Assembly (NCBI GenBank): GCA_963716095.1
Contig: CAVQSV010000006.1
Span: forward strand, 1 to 64,000
Direction of reading: 5' to 3'
Source: Sva-07 sp963716095
Lineage (GTDB): Bacteria; Actinomycetota; Acidimicrobiia; Acidimicrobiales; Ilumatobacteraceae
Length of the DNA stretch: 64,000 nucleotides
This document shows positions 45,712 through 54,345 of the stretch, one piece after another. A program made the position numbers and the translations under genes. The notes under the pieces were generated by a model. The model worked only from the letters and a program-made list of their open reading frames with translations, was not told the DNA's origin and made no database searches. Position 1 is the first letter of the stretch. The number at the start of each line of letters is the position of its first letter.

Positions 45712-47185
45712 ATGATCAGCGGCGACCTGATCTGGACCGTGGTGGTCATCCTCATCGTGCCGGCGGCGGTCATCGCTGCGTCCGAATTCGAAGAACGTCT
45801 CCGTCAACGACAGTCTCCGGTTCGTCGTCCGGTCTCGACGCTGCGCACCTGGGGCATGCCGCTGTTCGGCATCTGGGCGATTCTGGTGCCGGTCCTCGGA
45901 CGAGACACCGATGCGACCACTCGTGACCATCGTCGCCAGCGGCCTGTTGCTCAGCCTGGCGGCGGCCGCCCTCCAGTTGCTGAGCATCGTCGTCGACTAC
46001 TTGCGCACGAGGCCACGGGGCGACGGCCGGGGGCCGATACCCCAGCTCCTCCTCGCACTCCCACGGATCCTCCTGCTCCTGTTCGCCGGCTGGCTGCTGA
46101 TCGGCGGGGTCTGGGGCGTCAACCTCTCCGCCGTGCTCACCGCCCTCGGCGTGACCTCGCTCGTGGTCTCGTTCGCTCTGCAGGACACGCTGAGCGGGCT
46201 GGCCTCGGGCTTCCTCCTCGTCAGCGACCAACCCTTCCAGCCGGGCGACTGGATCGAGGTGGGCGACACCGAGGGCCTGGTCCTCGACCTCAACTGGCGA
46301 ACCACTCGGGTCAAGACCCGCAACGGCGACTTGATCGTCATTCCGAACAGCGAGCTCGCGAACGCGAGCATCGTCAACTTCTCGACGCCGTCTCCGACGC
46401 ATCGGATCGTGTTCCCGGTTCAGGTGGCGTTCGTCAACCCGCCGACCACCGCAAAGAACATGCTGCTCGACGCGGCCGCGTCGACACCGGGCGTTCTCGA
46501 GGACCCGGCACCTCAGGTGCTCGTCGTGCAGACCGACGACCCCCTGATGGGCTACGAAGTTCACGTCTGGGTCGACGACTACTCTGTGGTGCCCAGGGTC
46601 ACGAGCGATCTGGCTGCGCTGATCTGGTACCAGTCCGAGCGCCAAGGCGTCCCCCTCCCCAGCCCGGCCCAGGACCTGTTCCTGCATCAGGCAGATGCCG
46701 CAGCACCACCGCCAGGGCCCGCTGAGCTCCGCGCCGGATTGGAGCAGTCACCGCTGTTCAGCATGCTCGACGACGACGAGATGGATCGACTCGTCGGCGG
46801 CTCACACAAGGTGCGGTACTCCGCTGGCGAGCTGATGACGTCGTCGGGTTCCGACGAACGTGACCTGATGGTGATCACGGAGGGTCGGGCGCTGCTGATC
46901 CTGATCGAACCCGGCTTCGACGAACGGGTGGCCGGCGAAGTCTCCGTCGGCGAGACGATCGGCGTCTTCGAGGGGTCGCGCCTCGAAGGACGTGTTGTCG
47001 CCGTCCGCGCGGTCACGGACTGCGAGGTCGTCATCGTCGACAGTGCCGTTTCCGGTCAGGTCGGAAGCCGCAATGCGGGTCTCGCGACGGCGCTCAACCG
47101 GCTGGCTGCCATCCGTCGCGCGACGGGTCGATCGTCTGATCAGCACTCGGGCCACGCCGGCCGAGGGCCCGGCCGCCGACCGTGA
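45712..47185 (+). CDS. MscS-family channel with C-terminal cyclic-nucleotide-binding domain (apparent frameshift)
   Basis: About 490 residues when repaired. Four or more membrane helices lead to the MscS pore and beta domain: 'ALGVTSLVVSFALQDTLSGL', 'PFQPGDWIEVGD', 'WRTTRVKTRNGDLIVIPNSEL'. From about residue 335 a cNMP-binding fold follows ('SPLFSMLDDDEMDRLV', 'RYSAGELMTSSGSDERDLMV', 'EVSVGETIGVFEG'). This is the architecture of bacterial cyclic-nucleotide-gated MscS-like (bCNG) channels. The phosphate-binding cassette is divergent. A frame change near 45902 (one extra base) joins 'VLGR' to 'ETPMRPLVTIV'. GGAGGTG precedes the ATG. It sits between two cyclase-like receptors. Confidence 0.86.
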
Positions 47186-47194
47186 GGTGGAGAC

Positions 47195-49335
47195 GTGAGC
47201 GACCTGATCGATCAGGCGACGCTCGACGCCGACCTCCAGGTGATTCGAGAGCGGTCCGCGTCACTGCCGTGGTATCGACGCCCACGCAAACTGCGCCGAC
47301 AGGTGACCGCCATGCTGGCCCTGACCGCCCTGACCGCAATCGTGCTCTTCGGTGGACTGAGCTACTACGCGTCGGACGGCCTCCTGCGTCAGGGAGCGAA
47401 CGATCAGCTGAGCAGCGTGGCCGAGTCGCGCTCCATCCGCATCGAAGCTGGTACGAGTCGACTGTTGTCACAGGTCGCCGTGCTCGCTGCGGACCTGGGC
47501 ATCGTCGAATGCGCTGAACGAATTCGAGGCGGCCTACGACGAACTCGACGAATCGATCACGCCACCGCAGCAGCTCACGCTCGATCAGTTCTACGACGAG
47601 CGAGTGGTCGAGCCGATCAACTCCGCGGGCCTCGCCACCATCGACACCGACGATCTCCAGCCCACCACCGACGCTGGACGGTGGGTGCAGTACCACCACG
47701 TCGTGCCCGACACCGGCACCGACCCGTCGTCGTACGGGGCGACCATGGAAGCGAACAATCCGTTCCTGAGGTCGATGGCCGACGCGATCGGAGTCTCCGA
47801 CATCTTGCTGATCTCGGCCAGCAACGTCGGCGACGTCGTCTACACCTCCGAGAAGGACATCGATCTCGGTACCAACCTCGTCAACGGCGCGTTCGCCGAC
47901 TCCGTACTCGGCCGTCTCTTCAACGACGACCTCGGGCGTGTGCGCTCCGGGCGTGGAGTGTTGAGCGACTTCGAGATCTACCTCCCAGGCGGCGGTGATC
48001 CGGCATTGTTCGCTGCGGCTGCCGTGCGTGACGGCACCGAGATCATCGGCGCAGTCGCCATCAAGGTTCCCGTTGAAGGGATCAATGCGATCACCACCGA
48101 GCGGATGAACTGGGACCGGATGGGTCTCGACGGCGGCGAGAGCTACGTGGTCTCCGACGAGCTGATCCTGCAGAGCGTCGAGCCGGGAATGGATCGAGGA
48201 CCCCGAGAGCTATCTCGAAGCCGTCCAGGACCCCGAGGAGCGCCGCTTGATCGAGATCTTCGGGACTCCCGTCGGGATCCAGACCGTCGACACCGAGGCC
48301 GTGCGGGAGGCCTTCCTCGGCGAGCAGTTCTCCGGACGCACCAAGAACTACCTGGGACAGGACACCTACACGTCGTCGACGTTGATCGATGTGCCCGGCG
48401 CCGACTGGGTCGCCGTCACCGATGTGCCCGTGGAACGGGCCCGGCAGCCGGTGAACGACTTCCTTCGACAGATGCTGATCGTGGCGCTGATCGTCATCCC
48501 GATCGCCGCGCTGATCGGTTTCTGGATCGCCCGGCTGCTGTCGCGGCCGATCGTCCCGTCGGTCGCCGCGGCCCGCTCGGTCGCCGACGGCGAGCGGCAT
48601 CTCGACCTGCCACCACTCGGCAACGACGAGTTCGGCGATCTCGGCCGACGCCTCACCCGGATGGCGGCAGCGCTCGAAACGCAGGAGTCGGCGCTGTCGG
48701 ACGAATTCGACCGCAAACGCAACATGATGCTGTCGGTGCTCCCTCCCCACCTGGTCGGCGACGACGGCGCTGTTGCCGGCACCGGGAACGAAATCGACTT
48801 CGCAACAGCGATCTCGATCACCATCGACAGCGACGAGCTCGATTTGGACCCCGACGAACTCGGCGAGCTGCTTGCCGGCTTGTCCAAGATCTCGAACCGG
48901 CTCGTCGACGACCACGGTCTCGAGCGCATCCGTGTTGCGGCAGATCGTGGTCTCTTCGTCGCGGGCGTCGGGGTCGACGACACGGGCGCCCGGACCGCCG
49001 TCGACTTCGTGCGGAACGTGTCGGCCGAATTGGAGGCACTCACTGCAGCAACCGGCCTGACTGCGCCGATCCACGTCGGCATCTCGACCGGAGCGGTGGC
49101 CACCGGGGTACTCAGCACCGGGAGCCTGACATTCGGCGCCTGGGGTGAGCCGGTTCGCCGAGCGTTGGCGATCGGGGCCATGACGTCAGCCGGCCAGGTG
49201 CTCCTCGACGCAACGACCTACAGCGAGTTGGACGATTCGGACGAGCTCGCACCAGTCGACGATCTCATCGACCTCGATGGTGAGCAGATGGTGGTCTACT
49301 CGCTCGCCGAATCGACGCCGTCGCACGACGGCTGA
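47195..49335 (+). CDS. Membrane receptor with degenerate class III cyclase domain, copy 2 (two apparent frameshifts)
   Basis: About 713 residues when repaired. A basic N-terminus and membrane helix ('MLALTALTAIVLFGGLSYYA') lead to a Cache-like extracellular sensor with 'VVYTSEKDIDLGTNLVNGAF', clearly homologous to copy 1. A second helix ('LIVALIVIPIAALIGFWIARL') and a HAMP linker ('LDLPPLGNDEFGDLGRRL') precede the cyclase fold. That fold is more decayed: 'AISITIDSDEL' at metal site 1, 'IRVAADRGLFVA' in place of IKxxGDxY, and 'FGAWGEPVRRAL' where DVWGxxVNxASR is expected. Frame changes lie near 47510 and 48193. GTG start 9 bp after the channel gene, with GAGGTGGAG upstream. Confidence 0.82.
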
Positions 49336-49342
49336 CCTCACG

Positions 49343-49384
49343 CCGATTGCCCGGTGACGCGCGGAAGCCGCCGGGCGACATCGG
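49343..49384. terminator. Bidirectional hairpin between the cyclase-like operon and the SHOCT gene
   Basis: CCGATTGCCCGG (49343-49354) pairs with CCGGGCGACATCGG (49371-49384) with one small bulge. It lies between the convergent stops at 49335 and 49412. Confidence 0.65.
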
Positions 49385-49411
49385 ACCCGACGGCGATGAC
49401 TCCGCCGCCGC

Positions 49412-49786
49412 TCAGCCCAGCAGTTTTGCCTTGGCGGCGGCGAACTCTTCGTCGGTCAACACACCGGCTGCTTTGAGGTCGGCGAGCTGGCTCAGCTGAG
49501 CCATGAGGTCACCCTCTGCGTTGGCGGCGGGTGCCGCGGCGGCCGGAGCCGCGGCGGCCGGAGCCGCCTGCTGGGCCTTCATCGCTTCCATGTCGGCCTG
49601 CATCTGCGCGACCTGGGCCTGCGATTCGAAGGCCGCCTGCTGCGCGGCCTGCTGTTCTGCGGCGGCCTGCTGCTTGTTGGCTTGGCGGTTGGATGACGCA
49701 CCGACCACAGCCGATGCGGTTCCGGCGACCACGGCGGTACGAGCCATGGTGCCAACGAGTCCTGGGCGTCCTCGACGACGTCGCAT
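49412..49786 (-). CDS. SHOCT-domain protein with Gln/Ala-rich helix
   Basis: 124 residues. A basic N-terminus and a short hydrophobic segment ('MARTAVVAGTASAVVGASS') precede a Gln/Ala-rich, probably coiled-coil stretch (~33-75). An Ala/Pro linker follows, and then a C-terminal SHOCT motif ('LMAQLSQLADLKAAGVLTDE', then 'EFAAAKAKLLG'). SHOCT modules are short C-terminal helices found on many membrane and DNA-binding proteins, with an assumed oligomerisation role. It probably shares a transcript with the DUF6325-like gene 66 bp upstream. Confidence 0.85.
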   Translation of the reverse strand: MRRRRGRPGLVGTMARTAVVAGTASAVVGASSNRQANKQQAAAEQQAAQQAAFESQAQVAQMQADMEAMKAQQAAPAAAAPAAAAPAANAEGDLMAQLSQLADLKAAGVLTDEEFAAAKAKLLG

Positions 49787-49852
49787 TGTGTTCTCCTTCT
49801 ACAAGTACTTCGAATGAATGGGTGTGTGTGGCTGGCGGCGACGCGGTCGTCG

Positions 49853-50287
49853 TCAGTCGTCGATCTCGGCGAGCGCTTCGAGCACTTCGTCGACGACCAC
49901 GCGGGGCACGCGGAAATTGGTGACCATCTGGCCGTTCGACTCGACGATTGCGTCGGCAAATGGCTTGGCCCAGGTGTTCTCGAACACGAGCATCGCCGCT
50001 GAACAATCGTCGTCGAGCCCCGCGGCAATCTCCTCGATGTCCTCGTCGGAGATCAGCGAATCGAGTTGGTCCATGAGCGCCGACAATCGGGTTGCATCGG
50101 GGCTGGAGCCGACTTCCTCGAACTCGGCGAACGTGATCGTGCCGTCGGCTGCCTTGCTGATGAAGAGGCCGTCGATCAACGCAATCGTGTCGTTCTCGAC
50201 GAGTCGTTCCAGCTCGGGGATGATCTGGCCGTTGAAGTCATTGCCCGGAAAGGCGACGACGAGTACTTCGATGGGGCCGAGGGCCAT
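49853..50287 (-). CDS. DUF6325-family protein
   Basis: 144 residues, soluble and acidic. It begins 'MALGPIEVLVVAFPGNDFNG' and continues 'IIPELERLVENDTIALIDGLFISKAADG', read in parts. This matches the small actinobacterial DUF6325 (formerly DUF1269-like) proteins commonly found beside SHOCT genes. GGAGGTATCC before the ATG gives a strong ribosome-binding site. Function unknown; neighbours suggest an envelope-stress setting. Confidence 0.8.
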   Translation of the reverse strand: MALGPIEVLVVAFPGNDFNGQIIPELERLVENDTIALIDGLFISKAADGTITFAEFEEVGSSPDATRLSALMDQLDSLISDEDIEEIAAGLDDDCSAAMLVFENTWAKPFADAIVESNGQMVTNFRVPRVVVDEVLEALAEIDD

Positions 50288-50452
50288 GGATACCTCCTGG
50301 AGTGATGCAGACGTGCAAAACGTACAGCAATTGCACCTCGACACCGCACTCAGCACGCCTCTTCCACGTGGGGTGGTTGCAAGTCGCGGCTGCGCCAGCG
50401 ACACTTGATGCGCTCGGCGCAAGGAAGCGCCGACAAAACGAAAGGCATCACA

Positions 50453-50851
50453 TTGCTACTTGCAGCTGAATTCGGAACCGGCCAGGTCTTCTGGTCGATT
50501 CTCTGGTTCTTCCTCTTCTTCGTGTGGATTCTGATGATCTTCACGATCTTCGGCGACATCATCCGCAGCGACGACATGGGCGGATGGGGCAAAGCGCTCT
50601 GGTCGATCTTCATCATCTTCCTGCCGTTCATCGGCATCTTCGCCTACCTGATCATTCGCGGCGGCTCGATGAGCGAGCGTCAGGTGAAGGCCGCTCAGTC
50701 ACAGGAAGCTGCGATGCAGGACTACATCCGCACCACGGCCGGCGGCTCCAGCGAAGCTGATCAGTTGGCCAAGCTCGCTGACCTCCACGCTGGCGGCAAG
50801 CTCGACGACGCCGAGTACGCGGCGGCGAAGGCCAAGGTCATCAGCGCCTGA
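50453..50851 (+). CDS. PLDc_N-type membrane protein with C-terminal SHOCT domain
   Basis: 132 residues. Two membrane helices of the phospholipase-D-nuclease N-terminal type ('FWSILWFFLFFVWILMIFTI' and 'ALWSIFIIFLPFIGIFAYLI') are followed by a basic stretch and a SHOCT motif ('QLAKLADLHAGGKLDDAEYA'). The TTG at 50453 is preferred because the family normally begins 'xLLAAEFGTGQ' and GAAAGG lies upstream; earlier starts at 50405/50408 have no family support. It is divergent from the DUF6325/SHOCT pair and likely belongs to the same response. Confidence 0.85.
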   Translation: MLLAAEFGTGQVFWSILWFFLFFVWILMIFTIFGDIIRSDDMGGWGKALWSIFIIFLPFIGIFAYLIIRGGSMSERQVKAAQSQEAAMQDYIRTTAGGSSEADQLAKLADLHAGGKLDDAEYAAAKAKVISA

Positions 50852-50883
50852 TCATCAGGCTCGTCTGAATCAGACGCACCTCC

Positions 50884-50926
50884 AACGGCGTCACGTCGAG
50901 GCCCTCGGGTCCGACGTGGCGCCGTT
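50884..50926. terminator. Hairpin after the PLDc_N/SHOCT gene
   Basis: AACGGCG-T-CACGTCG (50884-50898) pairs with CGACGTG-G-CGCCGTT (50912-50926), a 15-bp stem with one mismatch. A smaller perfect palindrome (CGTCTGA-A-TCAGACG) lies just before it, at about 50861-50875. Confidence 0.7.
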
Positions 50927-50948
50927 GTCGCGTCCCGGCACCCTCCGT

Positions 50949-51051
50949 GCGATGAGCGAACGCACCGGATACGGCCACGTCGCTCATCGACCGGGCGGGC
51001 CCGCCTTCAGCGATGAGCGAACGAACCGGATACGGCCACTTCGCTCATCGC
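50949..51051. repeat. Palindrome family B, paired units (50949-50990 and 51010-51051)
   Basis: Two direct 42-bp units offset by 61 bp, each GCGATGAGCGAACG..., with centres ACCGGATACGGCCAC and ends TCGCTCATCG. The second unit is read on the minus strand as the last codons of the Vps62-like gene. The spacer contains the palindrome GGCGGGCCCGCC. Confidence 0.9.
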
Positions 51052-52971
51052 CTCGGGATCGTCGTCGACGCCGAGGCCCTGCGCCTCTGCGACCGCATCG
51101 CCGAACAGCAGCGTCATCGCCACCGCTGCCAGCGGCACGATCAGCGCGTTCACCAGCGAGATGAGCGCCGAGAACAGCCACAGCGGGATGCCGGCGGCCA
51201 CCACGAGCAGCAGCAACCCGGCCACCAGCGCCGAGACGCCGACCAACAGGTTGAACAGCCCGACCAGGAGCGCCGTGTGCCACCAGCGGCCCTGCACCAA
51301 CGCGCCGCTGCGCCGTAGCGCTCCACGACCGTCGTGGCCCTCGATCACCACAGCCTGGGCGAGGAACTGGAACCGAACGAGCAACCACAGCGCCACGGGA
51401 ATGCCGATCACGCTGAGCAGCAGCACGGCGATGATCAGGTACGACCACAGGAATCCGACCGTCAGGTCGCGGCGGTGCGACCAGGCAACACGAACTGCAT
51501 CGAGGCCACTTGCGTCGACGTCGTCGTCGCCCAGCAGGTCGAAATACGCAGCGACCATCGCGTTGACAGCAACGAAGGCCATCACGTTCGCCAGGCTCCC
51601 CACGAGCACAGCGAACAGGAACCCCGTCCCGCTCGCCGTGCCACTCACCTCGGTGAGTTGGCGCAGCACTGGCAGTGATTGCAGCAGTGCCGCGAACAGC
51701 CCGACGACGACCGCGGCGGGAAGGTAGACGAGGCCGATGGTGATCAACACACCGGCTCGCCGGCGGTAGCTGTCGGCTGCAGCACGAATGATCTCGCCGG
51801 CTCGACGGCGGGCGACCATCGGAATCGCCGACACCTTGTTCCACACCGTGCGTCCGATCAACCACTTGGCGACGAAGAACAGCACGGCGATCGCCACGAC
51901 AAGCGTCAACGGCGACGTCTGGAGGGTGACGAGCACTCCCGATCCGGCAGCGACGACACCGCAGAAGCTGTTGATGATCACATCGCTCTGGCTGTCACCG
52001 GACGGCACCACCACGCTGTCGGCCCGGAGTTCGTCGTGCCAGTCGACCGGGTTGGTCCAGCGTTCCTTGTCGGGCGGCCCGGTCGGCCCGTTGAACGGTC
52101 CGCCCTGGCGCTCGCCCCAGCGACCGTTGAAGCCCAGCCACGCGAGGTCGTCGTCGGGTCCCGACACCGACGTCGGCAACAACACGACCGTTGGATCGGT
52201 GCGCACCGACGGACCATCGGTGGTGTCACACCCGAAGCCCTCGCTGGCGCTGCGGCCCAGATACAGCGCTGACCCGTAGTAGCTGGCGTGCGAGCCGGCC
52301 GACGGATACACGAACGGTCGTGAGCCGTCGCGTTCGAGCTTCGACGAGTCCCAGCCGGCGCGCTCGCCCCCCTCGTGCTGGGCGTAGCCGGTACTCACTG
52401 GTTCGGTCTGCAGCGCCTCGTCGACGGTGCCGACGTCGAACAGCAGCTGGATGCCCTCCCAGTCGCTCTCGTGCTTGTTGTTCCAGTCGTTGAAGTACCA
52501 GTAGAACCAGTACTGCACGGCCAGCTTGTCGGGCTCGTCGTCCTGGGTGGCGATGTGGGCGTACACCACGGGCTCCCGCTGACCGGTGACCGTGCCGGTG
52601 TAGCGATCGAAGTCCTGCTCGTAGATGCAGCCGGGGGTGAACGCGCTCCCGGGGAAGTCGAGGTAGAACCCCTCGCTGAGCCCGTACAGATCGGAGGCGG
52701 ACGGTGCGGTGGCCAACACCGGGTCGTCGTTGCCGACCTGGCGCAACACCACGTCGGGATTGTCGAGCACGATGTCGACCGACGTCGGCGCGTACGGCTC
52801 CCCGTCGGGGTCGCAGGGGCCGTCCTGCGCCTTGAGCATCATGATCGGCGCGTACTTCTCGACCAGTTGCTGTTCGGGCGAGATGGTCGAGCCGTCCTGT
52901 GCCTCGGCCGGCGCAGCCAGCATCGCCGCTGCAGCCATCACCAGCGCAGTGGTCGCGATGAGTCTTCTCAC
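51007..52971 (-). CDS. Secreted Vps62-like domain fused to a polytopic membrane domain
   Basis: 654 residues. Signal peptide ('LIATTALVMAAAAMLAAPAEA'), then an extracellular domain of about 330 residues with 'LAVQYWFYWYFNDWNNKHES' followed by 'DWEGIQLLF' and 'PFVYPSAGSHASYYGSALYL', the Vps62-type signature. Next is a membrane helix near 390 and six or so C-terminal helices resembling a glycerophosphodiester-phosphodiesterase membrane domain ('GFLWSYLIIAVLLLSVIGIPV'). The final 14 residues (SEVAVSGSFAHR and neighbours) are encoded by a family B repeat. GTG at 52971 is preceded by GAGGAGGG. Function unknown; the external domain may bind or process an envelope polymer. Confidence 0.75.
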   Translation of the reverse strand: MRRLIATTALVMAAAAMLAAPAEAQDGSTISPEQQLVEKYAPIMMLKAQDGPCDPDGEPYAPTSVDIVLDNPDVVLRQVGNDDPVLATAPSASDLYGLSEGFYLDFPGSAFTPGCIYEQDFDRYTGTVTGQREPVVYAHIATQDDEPDKLAVQYWFYWYFNDWNNKHESDWEGIQLLFDVGTVDEALQTEPVSTGYAQHEGGERAGWDSSKLERDGSRPFVYPSAGSHASYYGSALYLGRSASEGFGCDTTDGPSVRTDPTVVLLPTSVSGPDDDLAWLGFNGRWGERQGGPFNGPTGPPDKERWTNPVDWHDELRADSVVVPSGDSQSDVIINSFCGVVAAGSGVLVTLQTSPLTLVVAIAVLFFVAKWLIGRTVWNKVSAIPMVARRRAGEIIRAAADSYRRRAGVLITIGLVYLPAAVVVGLFAALLQSLPVLRQLTEVSGTASGTGFLFAVLVGSLANVMAFVAVNAMVAAYFDLLGDDDVDASGLDAVRVAWSHRRDLTVGFLWSYLIIAVLLLSVIGIPVALWLLVRFQFLAQAVVIEGHDGRGALRRSGALVQGRWWHTALLVGLFNLLVGVSALVAGLLLLVVAAGIPLWLFSALISLVNALIVPLAAVAMTLLFGDAVAEAQGLGVDDDPEAMSEVAVSGSFAHR

Positions 52972-53047
52972 GATGGCCCTCCTCGTCGGCTCGATGACTG
53001 TAAACCCTGCGCCAGGTCCCGACGCATTCGGCCGTCCACCCCCGGAA

Positions 53048-53091
53048 GCGATGAGTTTCGCGCGCCACCCGTCGGCGCGAAGACTCATCGC
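53048..53091. repeat. Palindrome family B, single unit
   Basis: GCGATGAGT...ACTCATCGC arms with an inner TTCGCGC/GCGCGAA stem and the centre CACCCGTCGGCGCGA shared with the unit at 24382. It lies upstream of the Vps62-like gene and downstream of the universal stress protein gene. Confidence 0.87.
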
Positions 53092-53164
53092 CTTCGGACG
53101 TTCAACTTGCGAGAACAGCAGCCGTCACCCGGTCATGCGGGCAGCGATCACGCCCGTGGCAGCG

Positions 53165-53617
53165 TCAGCCGGCGCCCTGCACCAGCACCGGACACTGGCA
53201 GTGACGAACCACGTAGTCAGACGTCGAACCCATGATTGCCCGCTTGATGCCGCTGCGCCCGTGCGTTCCGAGCACGACCACACTCGCTGACAGGGTCTCG
53301 GCGAATCGACAGATCTCGTGTCCGGCGTCGCCGATCAGCACCATGGTCTCGACGTCGACGAGACCGAGTTCGGCGACGGTGTCGTCGAGGTGGTCCTGAG
53401 CGGCAGCCCGCTGCGCCTCGACGAGGTCGTTCTTCTCGTCGTAGGTCATCACCCCACCGGCGAATCCGGTGCCCGTCACCAGCGTCGGGTCGACCGGCGA
53501 TGCAACCGACACCACCACCGTCCGGTCTGGCGTAGCGAGCAGGTCGACACCCTGGCGGATGGCACTCAGAGCCAGGTCCGAACCGTCGGTACAGAGCAGT
53601 GCGATGGAAGCAGCCAT
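53165..53617 (-). CDS. Universal stress protein (UspA family)
   Basis: 150 residues. Opening 'SIALLCTDGSDLALSAIRQG' and the ATP-binding signature 'VVLGTHGRSGIKRAIMGSTS' (G-2x-G-9x-G-S/T), then 'VVRHCQCPVLVQG', define the family. It probably binds ATP and responds to stress or starvation. ATG at 53617. The gene diverges from the membrane-lipid operon at 53682, with only 64 bp between the starts. Confidence 0.92.
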   Translation of the reverse strand: MAASIALLCTDGSDLALSAIRQGVDLLATPDRTVVVSVASPVDPTLVTGTGFAGGVMTYDEKNDLVEAQRAAAQDHLDDTVAELGLVDVETMVLIGDAGHEICRFAETLSASVVVLGTHGRSGIKRAIMGSTSDYVVRHCQCPVLVQGAG

Positions 53618-53681
53618 GGCCGCAGTCTCGCGCCTCGGCGATGACCGCACCAGGGTCTGACGGCTCTGCAAGAGTGGAGTG

Positions 53682-54332
53682 ATGAACGACATCGTGGTGG
53701 GCGTCATCGCCCTGCTGACCGGCGCCGTGTTCTGTTTCCGCGGTTACCTCGCCATGCGTCTGGTCATCCCGGTGTGGGGCGCCTTCGCCGGCTTCATGCT
53801 CGGCGCCGGCATCGTCGCCGGCGACGCCGGCTTCCTCGGCAACGCGCTCGGATGGCTCGTCGGCCTCGCACTCGCCGTCGTGTTCGGTGTCATCGCGTAC
53901 CTGTACTACGAGGTCTCGGTGATCATCGGAATGATGGGGATCGGGTTCGTGCTCGGCACCAGCTTGATGGTGGCGCTCGGGGTGACCTGGTCGTGGCTGA
54001 TCGTGCTCAGTGGCGTGGTCGTGGCGGTGGTGCTGGCTTTCGTTGCGATCGTCGGTGACCTGCCGATGGTGCTGCTGACCGTCCTCACTGCCCTCGCTGG
54101 GGCCAGCACGATCGTCGCGGGGCTGATGTTGTTGTTCGGAACGGTGGACCTCGAGGACTTCGACATCGGCGTCACCACCGAGAACGTTGCCGACAACTGG
54201 TGGTGGTTCGTGCTCTACGGCGGCCTGGTGGTGGGCGGGATCGTCGCGCAGTTCACCGACGTCGACCGCCGCCGTGAGACGCTGCGGGAGGCGTGGGCCA
54301 CCGGCGTGAGCTCCACCTCCTCGGAAACGTGA
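53682..54332 (+). CDS. Multi-pass membrane protein, DUF4203-like
   Basis: 216 residues with about six membrane segments rich in Gly and Val ('IVVGVIALLTGAVFCFRGYL', 'WGAFAGFMLGAGIVAGDAGF', 'SVIIGMMGIGFVLGTSLMVA'). It resembles TM198/DUF4203-type proteins of unknown function. The C-terminal ~45 residues include 'VADNWWWFVLYGGLVVGG' and a charged tail. It is 13 bp upstream of the CREST-acyltransferase fusion, so it is almost certainly in the same operon. GTG at 53679 is an alternative start. Confidence 0.72.
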   Translation: MNDIVVGVIALLTGAVFCFRGYLAMRLVIPVWGAFAGFMLGAGIVAGDAGFLGNALGWLVGLALAVVFGVIAYLYYEVSVIIGMMGIGFVLGTSLMVALGVTWSWLIVLSGVVVAVVLAFVAIVGDLPMVLLTVLTALAGASTIVAGLMLLFGTVDLEDFDIGVTTENVADNWWWFVLYGGLVVGGIVAQFTDVDRRRETLREAWATGVSSTSSET

Positions 54333-54345
54333 CGAAGGGGCGGCG

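Noticed and set aside
28890..48200. Programmed ribosomal frameshifting as the cause of the many frame changes
   Set aside because: The sites share no slippery heptamer or downstream structure, affect unrelated genes, and go in both directions; random single-base indels explain them better.
43553..49335. Calling the two receptors active adenylate cyclases
   Set aside because: Several metal- and substrate-binding residues are missing in both copies, so only a cyclase-like fold is claimed.
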